From Mesorhizobium opportunistum WSM2075 (GTDB lineage: Bacteria; Pseudomonadota; Alphaproteobacteria; Rhizobiales; Rhizobiaceae), in contig NC_015675.1 in the NCBI RefSeq assembly GCF_000176035.2, positions 5,212,001 through 5,276,000 on the forward strand: 64,000 nucleotides of DNA. Reading direction: 5' to 3'. The position numbers and the translations under genes were made by a program. Under the pieces are notes generated by a model. The model was not told where the DNA came from, searched no databases, and saw nothing but the letters and a program-made list of their open reading frames with translations. Below, piece by piece: positions 34,136 to 45,899 of the stretch. Each line of letters begins with the position of its first letter. Within the stretch, counting starts at the first letter, position 1.

Positions 34136-35070
34136 AGGCCGAGCTTTTCCTTGACCGCGGCAAGGCCGGGCTTGCCGTCGAAAGTGGTGACGCCGGCGAG
34201 CCAGGCATCGAGGCGGCTCTTATTCAGCGTGACCGCCTTCAGCGCCCCATCCTCCGGCTTCATGCCGTCATTGATCAGGTAGCCCATGCCGACATTCTCG
34301 AAATCGATGTCGAAGGCGAGATTTTTCAAGAATTGCGCGACGTTCGGGCACTGATCGAGATAGCCCTTGCGCACCTGCGTCGTCACCGTGGCGGCACCGA
34401 AATTCGGGCCGAAGAACTTGTCGCCGCCGGTCAGATACTTGAAATCGTACATGGTGTTCATCGGATGCGGCGCCCAACCCTGGAAGACGATGAACTGCTT
34501 CTCCTTGATCTCGTAGCCGACCTCGGAGAGCATGCCGGCCTCGCTGGACTCGACCACGTGCCAGCCATCGAGGCCAAAGCTCGGATCGGCGATGGCGTCC
34601 ATCATCAATTGGTTGGAGCCGGGCTCGATGCCGTACATCTTCTTGCCGAACTTGTCGGCGAACTTGTGCAGGTCGGCAATGTCCTTGACGCCGGCCTCCC
34701 AGACATAGGTCGGCACGGCGAAGGTGTATTTGGCGCCGACGAGATTGACGCGCACATTCTCGATCGAGCCATCCTTCTTATAGGGCTCGTAGTAAGTGAC
34801 CATCGCCGGGTCCCAATAGCCGAGGAACAGGTCGAGATCCCTGTTCTTCATGCCTTCGTAGATGACGTTGATGCCAAGCACCTCGCTTTGCGGCTGATAG
34901 CCGAGCGCTTGCAGCAGGACGTTGGCCACGCCCGTGGTGAAGGCAAGATCATTCCAGCCCGGTTCGGCCATGCGGACCGTCCTGCACTCCTCCGCTTCTG
35001 CCGCCTGGGCTGCCTGAGACGCCAGCGCCAACGCGGCAAGACACACGCCATTTGCAAGGATGCGCAACAT
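34132..35070 (-). CDS. choX: Choline/betaine ABC transporter substrate-binding protein (ChoX-like)
   Basis: 312 residues from ATG 35070 with AGGAG upstream; the signal peptide ends at about residue 24 (AQAAEA). The mature start CRTVRMAEPGWNDLAFTTGVANVLL and motifs DLFLGYWDPAM and VFQGWAPHPMN belong to the OpuAC/ChoX type-II binding proteins, where aromatic residues cage a trimethylammonium group. Rhizobial ChoX binds choline, with ChoW and ChoV as permease and ATPase. No permease or ATPase gene follows here; a hydrolase does. The divergent regulator is BetI-like. Confidence 0.88.
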   Translation of the reverse strand: MLRILANGVCLAALALASQAAQAAEAEECRTVRMAEPGWNDLAFTTGVANVLLQALGYQPQSEVLGINVIYEGMKNRDLDLFLGYWDPAMVTYYEPYKKDGSIENVRVNLVGAKYTFAVPTYVWEAGVKDIADLHKFADKFGKKMYGIEPGSNQLMMDAIADPSFGLDGWHVVESSEAGMLSEVGYEIKEKQFIVFQGWAPHPMNTMYDFKYLTGGDKFFGPNFGAATVTTQVRKGYLDQCPNVAQFLKNLAFDIDFENVGMGYLINDGMKPEDGALKAVTLNKSRLDAWLAGVTTFDGKPGLAAVKEKLGL

Positions 35071-35108
35071 TTTTCGGTTCTCCTCTTGTGACCAATTATC
35101 GCCTGATT

Positions 35109-35120
35109 GACCAATTGGTC
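35109..35120. promoter_or_regulatory. Candidate BetI operator
   Basis: GACCAATTGGTC is a perfect 12-bp palindrome between choX and betI. A further half-site CTGGTCAATGAT is 15 bp away, and GACC recurs near 35153. The layout fits a choline-responsive TetR regulator acting on both genes. Confidence 0.65.
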
Positions 35121-35164
35121 TTTTTATTGTCCCACTGGTCAATGATTGATCTGACCGGACGAAA

Positions 35165-35803
35165 ATGTCAACGTGGATTCGCCATGCATGGATCGAACCC
35201 GTGAAACTCAAGCGTCTCGGCGACATACGCCGCAAGGAATTGCGGCAGGCAGCCTTCGCCGTGCTGGAGCGCGAAGGCATTGCAGGTGCCACGCTGGAAA
35301 AGGTTGCCGCCCACGCAGGCGCCTCCAAGGGCATCGTGCTGCACTACTTCCGCAACAAGCAGGAACTGTTCGAGCATGCCATGCGCGAGGCCAATGCCGT
35401 CCTGCGCGACGCGGTGGTCACCCGGCTGCGCCAGGCGCGGACGCCGATGGAGCGCCTCGATGCCGTGATCGACGGCAATTTCGAGGAGCACCTGTTCCGG
35501 CCACCGCTATGCCATGCCTGGCTTTCGCTTTGCGCCGAGGTCCCGCGCGACGAGAAGCTGGCGCGCATCCAGAGGGTGCTTCACGCCCGCATGCGCTCGA
35601 ACCTGTTGTCCGGCCTGCGCGGCCTAGCCCCGCCTGGAGATGCGGACGACATCGCGCTTGGCGTCACCGCGCTGATCGACGGGCTTTGGCTGCGGCTCGG
35701 CCTGCAACCGGGCAGCATCTCGCGCGAACAGGCGATCCGCCAGGTCAGGGATCTTGTCGCCGCGCGACTGGCCATGCACCAGCCTGCGGCCGTCGGCGCG
35801 TAA
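35165..35803 (+). CDS. betI: BetI-like TetR-family regulator
   Basis: 212 residues from ATG 35165; an in-frame GTG at 35201 gives a shorter version. Residues 18-70 hold the helix-turn-helix (RRKELRQAAFAVLEREGIAGATLEKVAAHAGASKGIVLHYF region), and the middle has FRPPLCHAWLSLCAEVPRDEKLARIQR, with the spacing seen in BetI. BetI represses betaine-synthesis and choline-uptake genes until choline is present. No betA or betB gene lies in the window. Confidence 0.82.
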   Translation: MSTWIRHAWIEPVKLKRLGDIRRKELRQAAFAVLEREGIAGATLEKVAAHAGASKGIVLHYFRNKQELFEHAMREANAVLRDAVVTRLRQARTPMERLDAVIDGNFEEHLFRPPLCHAWLSLCAEVPRDEKLARIQRVLHARMRSNLLSGLRGLAPPGDADDIALGVTALIDGLWLRLGLQPGSISREQAIRQVRDLVAARLAMHQPAAVGA

Positions 35804-35857
35804 ACCGGCTGGCTTGCCAGCCGGGCTGAGTTTCATCTCATGGGAACAGGCGCACGG

Positions 35858-36829
35858 TCAGATCGGCCAGCCGGTTGCGCGCTTGCGGTGCTGGAGACCG
35901 GATTTCAGATTGCCGCCGGCGGCGGCGTGATCCCCCAGGAGCTTCGCCCATGCCGCCACCGCTGCGGCGCGGGTCAGGCGGGTCTGTGCGAAGTGCTGCG
36001 CCTCCATGGCTATTTCGGCTTCCCTTTTCGGATTGGCGCGCAGCCACTCGATGCGCTCCGCTAGGTCCGACATGTCGCGCGCCACCGGGACATAGTGGCG
36101 AAACGGCTCGATATCGTCGAAAAACCATTCGCGCCATGGCCGATCCTGCAGCAGAACCACCCGTTTGGTGTGGAGCAGCATCTTGAGGCGGCCACTGTAG
36201 CCGGCGCCCTCGATGTCGATCATGTACCTGTACGTCGCGACCTGCTCCTCCATCGTCCTGAACCTGGTGGAATAGCGATTGACGGCGACGTCGTAGTTCG
36301 GCTCGGTGTCGTAGGCCTCCAGCAGGTCTGGCCGGGCTTTTGCGAGATCGACGACCCTTTTGCGGGCTTCGTTCATGCAGCGCCCCGCCCAGAACAATCT
36401 GTTGTCGCGCGGCGGCTCTTCCGATGCCACCGCCATCGCTCGTGTCTTCTCATCATAATCGTCGAACTTTGCGTCCGGCCATCCATCGAAAACGAAATCG
36501 GGCGCCGCCACCTCGCCATAGCCGTCGGCTTGGGAGAAGGCAAAGCGGGTGCGGAAACGGCGATGCCTTCTGCGGGACGGGGTGTCCCCGAGAAGCATGT
36601 AGAAAGGCGGCATGCTGCGGGCGCCAAGCGACGCCAATGCCTCGGCAATCAGCGTCAGGACCTGCACGTGCCGTTCAAGCCAGGCGGCACGGGAGCGCAC
36701 GATGAGCTTCCCGTCGTCGAGGCGACAGTAGATTTCACCCCGATTGAGCCCGGGCAGAAAGCGCCTGCCGACCTCGACGACATCGACCGGCAAGGGAAGC
36801 TTTCGGTTCGCGGTCTCGAGAGTAGCCAT
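35858..36829 (-). CDS. GT90/CAP10-domain glycosyltransferase
   Basis: 323 residues from ATG 36829 (a TTG at 36859 is possible). The C-terminal half has YMIDIEGAGYSGRLKMLLHTKRVVLLQ, the nucleotide-sugar-binding part of CAP10/KDEL proteins, and earlier FWAGRCMNEARKR. Family members are O-glucosyl- or xylosyltransferases in eukaryotes and LPS-modifying enzymes in bacteria. No membrane helix is evident. It stands alone between betI and an SDR gene. The likely acceptor is lipopolysaccharide or another surface glycan. Confidence 0.82.
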   Translation of the reverse strand: MATLETANRKLPLPVDVVEVGRRFLPGLNRGEIYCRLDDGKLIVRSRAAWLERHVQVLTLIAEALASLGARSMPPFYMLLGDTPSRRRHRRFRTRFAFSQADGYGEVAAPDFVFDGWPDAKFDDYDEKTRAMAVASEEPPRDNRLFWAGRCMNEARKRVVDLAKARPDLLEAYDTEPNYDVAVNRYSTRFRTMEEQVATYRYMIDIEGAGYSGRLKMLLHTKRVVLLQDRPWREWFFDDIEPFRHYVPVARDMSDLAERIEWLRANPKREAEIAMEAQHFAQTRLTRAAAVAAWAKLLGDHAAAGGNLKSGLQHRKRATGWPI

Positions 36830-37075
36830 TTTCAACAATGCCCTTGCGGGATTCAACAATGCTTCTTGGGAAAGGTATTTCGATAGGAAGCCCGTGGCGC
36901 CTCACTTGAAACTGCACGACCGCTCGGTCAAGCCGGCTATCCTGTTCGCCCCTCCGAAGCAAGCCGCAGGGCCGGCGGCGATCGAAGTTCATACCGTGGG
37001 ATAGGCCGCTGGGTTGACCACTGCCGCGACTATGCAGTGCTCTTGGGCTGGCCAAGGCTGCTTTGGAGCGTTCCC

Positions 37076-37849
37076 ATGAAACTTCGCAACAAGCGCGCGC
37101 TGGTGACCGGCGGTTCGGACGGCATCGGCCTTGCGATCGCCGAGGCGTTCCTGCGCGAGGGCGCCGATATGCTGATCGTCGGGCGCGACGCGGGCAAGCT
37201 CGAAGCCGCTCGCGACAAGCTGACGGCTACCGGTCCTGTCGGCACGGTCGAGACATTGTCGGCCGATCTTGCCGTCAGCCCCGGCATCGCCGCCGTCGTC
37301 GAGCATGTGAATGGCGCCGGCCAGCCGCTCGATATCCTCGTCAACAATGCCGGTGTCGCCTATCTCGTGCCGTTCGAAACCGTCAGCGAGGCGCAATTCC
37401 AGCACTCCTTCGCGCTCAATGTGACGGCGGCGTTCTTTCTCACCCAGGGCCTGTTGCAACATTTCGGCGCCGGCGCGTCTGTCATCAACATCTCTTCCTA
37501 TTTCGCCAACAAGATGATCCCGAAGCGGCCATCCAGCCTCTACTCGCTGTCCAAGGGCGCGCTGAATTCGCTGACCAAGTCGCTTGCCTTCGAACTCGGC
37601 CCGCGCGGCATCCGGGTCAACGCCATCGCGCCCGGCACGGTCGACACCGCCATGCGGCGCAAGACCGTCGACAACCTGCCGGCCGAGGCACAGGCGGAGC
37701 TGAAGGCCTATGTCGACCGCAGCTATCCGCTGGGCCGCATCGGCCGCCCGGACGATCTGGCTGGCATCGCGGTCTATCTCGCAAGTGACGAGGCCGCGTG
37801 GACGAGCGGTGGTATCTTCGCGATCGATGGCGGGTACACGGCGGGATGA
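37076..37849 (+). CDS. Short-chain dehydrogenase/reductase (FabG-like)
   Basis: 257 residues from ATG 37076 with GGAG upstream. TGGSDGIG cofactor loop at 11-18, GRD after strand 2 (NADP preference), NNAG near 88, NISSYF with the catalytic Ser, YSLSKGALN with Tyr and Lys, and an IDGGYTAG end typical of classical SDRs of the gluconate/3-oxoacyl reductase type. No operon partner. Substrate unknown. Confidence 0.9.
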   Translation: MKLRNKRALVTGGSDGIGLAIAEAFLREGADMLIVGRDAGKLEAARDKLTATGPVGTVETLSADLAVSPGIAAVVEHVNGAGQPLDILVNNAGVAYLVPFETVSEAQFQHSFALNVTAAFFLTQGLLQHFGAGASVINISSYFANKMIPKRPSSLYSLSKGALNSLTKSLAFELGPRGIRVNAIAPGTVDTAMRRKTVDNLPAEAQAELKAYVDRSYPLGRIGRPDDLAGIAVYLASDEAAWTSGGIFAIDGGYTAG

Positions 37850-38120
37850 GCGCCAGTTGTCGCCCTGCGTGAGACGGACAGGCGCGGCGCGTTGTTGCCT
37901 CGGACCGGATAGATCCGATCGTCGGCCAACGGCTGCTTCAGCTGACGAGTGCAGATCCCATCGACAAGAATAAATACTGATCTTTGTTTATATGCTCCAT
38001 TCCTCATCAATTAACCATCCAGATGGTCGGCTCGCCATATTCCTTATTTCGCCAGCATATCTTTAGTAACTTTTTACATACGCAATGAATATTGCCCCCA
38101 CATGCCGATGGGGGATGTAC

Positions 38121-38672
38121 ATGAATCTTTTGTTTGGATTTTCCGGGCGGATCGGGCGTGGACAATGGTGGTTGGCCCAGTTCGTGGTGCTGGCCCTGTT
38201 GGTGGTGACCGTCGCCGCGCTTGTCCACGTCGGAGGTGCATCGGCTGGTCAAAGGCTCAGGGCGCTTCATTCAGACCGGCTAAGTGTCAATCTGGCGCTA
38301 ATCACCGGCTCCGTCCTTTCGCTCTGGATCAATTTCGCCGCAACGATCAAGCGGTACCATGATCTGGACAAGTCGGGCGTATGGTCCCTGCTGTTGTTCC
38401 TCCCCTATATCGGCGGACTATGGGTGCTCGTCGAATGCGGCTTTTTCTCCGGTTCAGGCGGCAACAACGACTATGGTCCGCCATCCGGCACCGATGATTC
38501 CAGAAGCGAGCTCAGCACACACATCTCGCGTATGAAGGCCGAGCACTCTGTTCAGCAACAATCGCGATCCACCAGGGTGGGCCAGCAAGCCAGCAGGATC
38601 GATCCCGCACCACCGGCGCCGCAAACGAGGCGTCCCACAGGTCCAACCGGATTTGGCCGCCGCGGCCTCTAG
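38121..38672 (+). CDS. DUF805-family membrane protein with disordered tail
   Basis: 183 residues from ATG 38121, with GGGGGA upstream; in-frame ATGs at 38085 and 38115 are alternatives. The N-terminus [15 protein letters not shown] is the DUF805 signature, followed by two or three helices and the later [15 protein letters not shown] motif. After about residue 118 there is a polar, Gly/Ser/Pro/Gln-rich tail of 65 residues. Function of DUF805 is unknown. Confidence 0.88.
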   Translation: MNLLFGFSGRIGRGQWWLAQFVVLALLVVTVAALVHVGGASAGQRLRALHSDRLSVNLALITGSVLSLWINFAATIKRYHDLDKSGVWSLLLFLPYIGGLWVLVECGFFSGSGGNNDYGPPSGTDDSRSELSTHISRMKAEHSVQQQSRSTRVGQQASRIDPAPPAPQTRRPTGPTGFGRRGL

Positions 38673-38835
38673 GTCGGGAAAGACAGTTTCGCGAACATGC
38701 GGGCGCCTGCATACAAAGCGTAATCCCAAGGACCATCTTCAACCGATTTGCATCCTCACCGTCCGCAATCTCCGCTTGATGCGTTTTGTGCAACGCGATA
38801 CGCCGTTGCCCAAATCGACAGACCGGAGACTTGCC

Positions 38836-40233
38836 GTGAGCACGCCAAAGACCAGAACCGAAACCGACACGTTCGGTCCCATCGAGGTCGCCGCCGACCG
38901 CTATTGGGGCGCGCAGGCGCAGCGTTCCCTGGGCAATTTCAAGATCGGCTGGGAAAAGCAGCCGGTTTCGGTCGTGCGGGCGCTCGGTATCGTCAAGCGG
39001 GCGGCAGCGGAAGCCAATATGGAGCTGAAGCGGCTCGATCCCGCCATCGGCAAGGCGATCATCGCGGCCGCGCAGGAGGTTATCGACGGCAAGCTCAACG
39101 ACCATTTCCCGCTGGTGGTCTGGCAGACCGGCTCGGGCACGCAGTCCAACATGAACGCCAATGAGGTGATCTCGAACCGGGCGATCGAGATGCTGGGCGG
39201 CGTCATGGGCTCGAAGAAGCCGGTACACCCCAACGACCACGTCAATATGAGCCAGTCGTCGAACGACACCTATCCGACGGCCATGCACATCGCCTGCGCC
39301 GAGCGCATCGTGCACGACCTCCTGCCGGCGCTGAAGCACCTGCACAAGGCGCTGGCCGCCAAGAGCAGGGAGTTCAACCACATCATCAAGATCGGCCGCA
39401 CCCACACGCAGGATGCCACGCCGCTGACGCTGGGCCAGGAATTCTCGGGCTATGCGGCGCAGGTCGCCTCGTCGATCAAGCGCATCGAGTTGACGCTGCC
39501 CGGCCTGCAGGAGCTGGCGCAGGGCGGCACCGCCGTCGGCACCGGCCTCAACGCGCCGGTTGGCTTCGCCGAGCGGGTGGCCGACCGCATCGCCGCCATT
39601 ACCGGCATCGCCTTCGTCACCGCGCCCAACAAGTTCGAGGCGCTCGCGGCGCACGATTCCATGGTGTTCTCGCACGGCGCCATCAATGCCGCTGCCGCTG
39701 CCCTGTTCAAGGTCGCCAACGACATCCGCTTCCTCGGTTCCGGGCCGCGCTCGGGCCTCGGTGAATTGTCGCTGCCGGAAAACGAACCCGGCTCGTCGAT
39801 CATGCCGGGCAAGGTCAACCCGACGCAGTGCGAAGCGTTGACCCAGGTCTGCGTGCAGGTGTTCGGCAACAATGCCGCCGTCACTTTCGCCGGCAGCCAA
39901 GGCCATTTCGAGCTCAACGTCTACAATCCGCTGATGGCCTACAACTTCCTGCAGTCGGTGCAGTTGCTCGCCGACGCTTCGGTCTCCTTCACCGACAATT
40001 GCGTCGTCGGCATCGAGGCTCGCGAAGACAACATCAAGGCGGCCCTCGACCGCTCGCTGATGCTGGTGACGGCGCTGGCGCCAACCATCGGCTACGACAA
40101 TGCCGCCAAGATCGCCAAGACCGCGCACAAAAAGGGCACGACGCTGCGCGAGGAAACGCTGGCCACCGGCCTGGTCAGCGAGGCCGACTATGACCGGCTG
40201 GTGCGGCCCGCGGACATGACCCATCCGGGGTGA
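38836..40233 (+). CDS. fumC: Class II fumarate hydratase
   Basis: 465 residues from GTG 38836, with GGAGA 8 nt upstream; full length for the family. [20 protein letters not shown] at the start, [15 protein letters not shown], the catalytic [14 protein letters not shown] region and the signature [15 protein letters not shown] are all present. It interconverts fumarate and malate in the TCA cycle, without an iron-sulfur cluster. It is followed 175 bp later by a DoxX gene. Confidence 0.97.
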   Translation: MSTPKTRTETDTFGPIEVAADRYWGAQAQRSLGNFKIGWEKQPVSVVRALGIVKRAAAEANMELKRLDPAIGKAIIAAAQEVIDGKLNDHFPLVVWQTGSGTQSNMNANEVISNRAIEMLGGVMGSKKPVHPNDHVNMSQSSNDTYPTAMHIACAERIVHDLLPALKHLHKALAAKSREFNHIIKIGRTHTQDATPLTLGQEFSGYAAQVASSIKRIELTLPGLQELAQGGTAVGTGLNAPVGFAERVADRIAAITGIAFVTAPNKFEALAAHDSMVFSHGAINAAAAALFKVANDIRFLGSGPRSGLGELSLPENEPGSSIMPGKVNPTQCEALTQVCVQVFGNNAAVTFAGSQGHFELNVYNPLMAYNFLQSVQLLADASVSFTDNCVVGIEAREDNIKAALDRSLMLVTALAPTIGYDNAAKIAKTAHKKGTTLREETLATGLVSEADYDRLVRPADMTHPG

Positions 40234-40408
40234 GGTTTTCGGCGGGAAAATTTACCCCCGTCACCGCGTCATCCGACACGAATTTCGCGCGCGTCGCGCG
40301 ATCACGGAAACGTATGACCTGTGAACAATGTGTCGCCACACAGGCGGCTTTGGTGAACAGTCGGCATCGTCTATCTGGGTGGTCATTCAACCCACTCGGA
40401 GAGCCACC

Positions 40409-40831
40409 ATGTCCACCAACACTTCCGCCGCCGGCGCCGGCACAGCGTCCAATAGTTCTGTCACGATCCTGCTCGGCCGCATCCTGCTCGCGGTCATTTT
40501 CCTGCTTTCCGGCTTCGGCAAGCTGGCTGCCATTTCCGGAACCGCTGGCTATTTCGGCGCCCTCGGGCTGCCGTTGCCAACAGTGACGGCCGTCATCGTC
40601 GGCCTGATCGAACTGCTCGGCGGGCTCGCCATCCTCGTCGGCTTCCAGACCAGGATCGCCGCCTGGGTGCTCGCGATCTTCACGGTCGCCACCGGCCTTG
40701 TCGCCCACACCGGCTGGGCCGACCAGATGCAGATGATCCAGTTTCTCAAGAACCTCGCCATCACCGGCGGCTTCCTGCTGCTGGCTTCGTCGGGCGCCGG
40801 CGCCTACTCTATCGACGCCAAGCGCGGCTGA
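40409..40831 (+). CDS. DoxX-family membrane protein (first of two)
   Basis: 140 residues from ATG 40409, GGAGAG upstream. Four hydrophobic helices with the DoxX motifs LLGRILLAVIFLLSGFGKL, GYFGALGLP and LLGGLAILVGFQTRIAA. A Ser/Thr/Ala-rich 20-residue N-terminus precedes. DoxX proteins are quinone- or thiol-redox-associated membrane proteins. A paralogue lies 229 bp downstream. Confidence 0.9.
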   Translation: MSTNTSAAGAGTASNSSVTILLGRILLAVIFLLSGFGKLAAISGTAGYFGALGLPLPTVTAVIVGLIELLGGLAILVGFQTRIAAWVLAIFTVATGLVAHTGWADQMQMIQFLKNLAITGGFLLLASSGAGAYSIDAKRG

Positions 40832-41059
40832 GTTTCCTTGTTCTGACGCAGTTCCCGAGGGAAAGCGCTATGCGCTTTTCCTCGGAGTTGCTCCAAGCCT
40901 TCCCTCCCAAGCCTTGAAAATGGAAGCGGCACGGAATTTTTCGCGCCGCTTCTTCGTTGTCTGGAATAGGCGGCTCTCCGGTTTCAGCCGCAGCCTCGCA
41001 GGCGTAGACTGCCTGGCCGCCGGCTGAGCCCGATCGTGCGGCGACAAGGGAGATGGGCC

Positions 41060-41464
41060 ATGGCTCGCAACGCATTGCTTCTCGTTTCGCGGCTGCTGTT
41101 TGCCGTGCTGTTCGTACCGTCCGGCTTCCAGGCGCTCGCCAACATCGCCGGCACCACCAATTATTTCGCCGGCCTGGGCCTGCCGCTGCCCGCGCTTGCC
41201 GCGTGGGGCACGGGCCTGTTCGAGCTGATCGCCGGACTGCTGATCCTCATCGGCTTCCAGACGCGGATCGTGGCGCTGTTGCTTGCCGCCTTCTGCATCG
41301 CGGCCGGCTTCATCGGTCATTATGGCCAGGGCGCCGGCGATGCGACGCTCGCCTTCCTGCACCAGCAGATGCTGATGAAGGACATTGCGATCGCGGGCGG
41401 CTTCCTGGCGCTGGCCATGGCCGGTGCTGGCGCCTGGTCGGCCGACGGGCGGGGCGCGGTTTGA
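41060..41464 (+). CDS. DoxX-family membrane protein (second of two)
   Basis: 134 residues from ATG 41060, AAGGGAGA upstream. Same four-helix plan as the preceding gene, with LLFAVLFVPSGFQAL, YFAGLGLPLPALAAWGTGLFELIAGLLILIGFQTRIVA. It looks like an old tandem duplicate. The intergenic gap is not large enough for another gene and may carry its own promoter. Confidence 0.9.
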   Translation: MARNALLLVSRLLFAVLFVPSGFQALANIAGTTNYFAGLGLPLPALAAWGTGLFELIAGLLILIGFQTRIVALLLAAFCIAAGFIGHYGQGAGDATLAFLHQQMLMKDIAIAGGFLALAMAGAGAWSADGRGAV

Positions 41465-41496
41465 TATCTTCGCTTAACCGCGCCCGAACTGGTCGA

Positions 41497-41656
41497 CCCC
41501 CACTCCGTCTCGGCTTCGCCGAGCCACCTCTCCCCGATCGACGGGGTAGAGGAAGGCGCCAAGTTCTTTGGCGTTAACGCTCGTCCAGCAACGCTCCCTT
41601 CCTCTCCCTCCGGAGGGGGGGAGAGGTGGCGCTGCGAAGCAGCGACGGAGTGGGGG
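41497..41656. repeat. Long intergenic inverted repeat (about 40-bp arms)
   Basis: The left arm (41497-41535) reads CCCCCACTCCGTC, an internal TCGGCTTCGCCGA hairpin, then GCCACCTCTCCCC. The right arm (41617-41656) is its inverse, GGGGAGAGGTGGC, an internal GCTGCGAAGCAGC hairpin, then GACGGAGTGGGGG. The middle also pairs (AGAGGAAGG with CCTTCCTCT), so a transcript would fold into one long branched hairpin. It occupies the gap between convergent DoxX and ppx genes. Confidence 0.9.
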
Positions 41657-41753
41657 AAGCCGGTCATCAAACGCGAAACCGCTGGCAAGTGGCGCGATTG
41701 AATTGATTCAATATCCGCGTGGGTCCGATAAATCACGCTCTGATGGGCCGTGT

Positions 41754-43288
41754 TCATTTCACCGACATGCTCGGGCCGCCCTCGACCGCCAGCACCAGCC
41801 GACGGTTGGTGATGCGCGCCAGTTGCGCTAGGCGCCCGGCCGGCCGTTCGCCATAGAGGTCGGCCAGGGACGCCGGCAACACCAGCGCCAGCACGCCGTT
41901 GGCGCGCTGCTCCCATTTGAGCCTGGGCATGATGCCGGGCATCGAGGCCGTCAGCAGATAGACGACGCGCATCATCGCCGCCAGAACCCGGGCACGTTCC
42001 AGATAGCGCGGCGTCGCCAGCGCCTTGATTTCGGGCGCGATGGATTCGTTGAAGATGCCATCGTGGCGATAAGCGTTGGCCAAGGCCAGGAAGGCACGGC
42101 CGGGATGGTCCACGCCGAAGAAGGAGGCGTGCGCGATGATGTTGAGCGATTGCCTGCCGCGATACTCCGGATGGGCGCGCCAGCCTATATCGGCCAGCAA
42201 TGCGGCGGCGTGGCGGTAGCGCGCCTCGTCCTCCGTCTCATCGATGCCGAAGGCGGCAAAGGATTTTGCCGTCCAGTCGACCAGTTCATGCGAATGGGTG
42301 AGCGAGCGCGAGCGCAAGCGGGCGAGTTCCTCGGATGCCGAAATCAACGGATCGGCCTTCTGCTCGGCCTCGTCGAGCAGCGAATAGAGAAAGCCTTCGC
42401 GCACACCGAGCGCCGAGACGATGATCTTCGACGGCTGCATGGCCGCCATGATCTCCTGCAGGACGATAGAGCCGTAAGGCAGCAGCGAGCGGCGATTTTT
42501 CGATACGCCTTCAATGCCCTTGATCTTCTCGATCTCGGCTTTTGCCACCTGCTTGAGAAAGGCCGTCGCGCTCTCGGCGGATATCTCGTAGTGGTGCATG
42601 ACGCCAAGCGGGTAGTTGGTCATCTCCATGTGCAGCCGGGCGAGGTTTCGCCAGGTGCCGCCGACGGCGTAGAAGGGCCGGCCCTGCCCGCCCTTCAACA
42701 GCTTGGCCCGCGCCAGTTCGTCGCGCGCGATCTTCTGCGCCTGGGTAAGCGAGTTCTTGGCCATGTCCTGCAGGCGCAGGCCACCCAGCGGCAGCGTTAT
42801 GCCATCGCCGATCGCCTCGCCATTGACGTCGACCAGTTCGAGGCTGCCGCCGCCGAGATCGCCGGCGATGCCGTTGGCCGGGTGGAAGCCGGAAATGACA
42901 CCGAGCGCCGAATAATAGGCCTCCTGGCGACCGCTGATGACACGAATCTCGGTCTTCAGCACCTCTTCGGCGCGGTGGATGAAATCGGGACCATTGATCG
43001 CCTCGCGGGCGGCGGCGGTGGCCAAGACATACATGTGCTCGGCGCCGGCCTGGTCGGAGAGCGCACGGAAGCGGCGGAACTCCTCCATCGAGCGCGTCAC
43101 CGCCTCGGGATCGAGTTTGCCGGTCGAAACGATGCCGCGGCCAAGGCCGGCCAGCATCTTTTCGTTGAACAGCATGGTCGGCGAACGCGCCAGTCCCTCA
43201 TAGACGACAAGGCGGATCGAATTCGACCCGATGTCGATGATGGACAGCGGTCGGCGGTCCTGCAGCCGGCCCTGGGAATCAGACAGCA

Positions 43289-43289
<1 letters not shown>
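41754..43289 (-). CDS. ppx: Exopolyphosphatase (Ppx/GppA family)
   Basis: 511 residues; its ATG overlaps the ppk stop (TGATG). IIDIGSNSIRLVVYE is the ASKHA phosphate-1 loop, VLATAAAREA and GDLGGGSLELV the second loop, and the C-terminal HD-like part includes LTHSHELVDW and RYRHAAALLADIGWR. It removes terminal phosphate from polyphosphate, or acts on pppGpp. Coupling with ppk puts polyphosphate synthesis and breakdown under shared expression. Confidence 0.94.
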
Positions 43290-45490
<2,201 letters not shown>

Positions 45491-45634
45491 TGTTCCTGCT
45501 CTTCCCACCAGCTCGGCCGGTTAACCGGCTTAACTTATCCTCTGACAGGCTTTTGCGACAGTTTGATTTCATCGATCTTGCAAAGAGACCTGTTATGATC
45601 CAGATGCATGCGAGACTGCGTTAAGGAGACGACG

Positions 45635-45880
45635 ATGGCAGGCGGTTCCATTCCCCATTTCCAGAACGATGCGGGCTTTCCGGCAATCGACATCGGTGTC
45701 AAGGAATTCATGTGCACGGGCGCCAACCCGCCTTTCGACCATCCGCATGTGTTTCTCGACATGGGCGACGACAATGAGAAGGTCTGCCCCTATTGCTCGA
45801 CGCTCTACCGCTATTCGCCGAAGCTGAAGGCCACGGAAACGCTGCCGGCGGGCTGCCTCTACATCGACCAGGCCGCCTGA
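45635..45880 (+). CDS. Zinc-finger domain protein (NDUFS6-like)
   Basis: 81 residues from ATG 45635, with AAGGAGA upstream. EFMCTGANPPFDHPHVFLDMG followed by KVCPYCSTLYRY gives the C-x8-H...C-x2-C zinc ligand set of the CHCC zinc-finger family, the bacterial relative of the complex I subunit NDUFS6. In alphaproteobacteria this small protein is a candidate accessory subunit of NADH dehydrogenase. The nuo genes are not in the window. Confidence 0.85.
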   Translation: MAGGSIPHFQNDAGFPAIDIGVKEFMCTGANPPFDHPHVFLDMGDDNEKVCPYCSTLYRYSPKLKATETLPAGCLYIDQAA

Positions 45881-45899
45881 TTCTTCCGCGACGGGCCTG

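Noticed and set aside
38512..40224. 570-aa open frame antisense to fumC
   Set aside because: The sense strand encodes a full-length class II fumarase with its signature; the antisense frame has no recognisable domain.
41060..41464. Bufferin-type copper cluster suggested by the DoxX pair
   Set aside because: DoxX proteins occur in such clusters, but no DUF2282 precursor, DUF692 or DUF2063 partner is present nearby.
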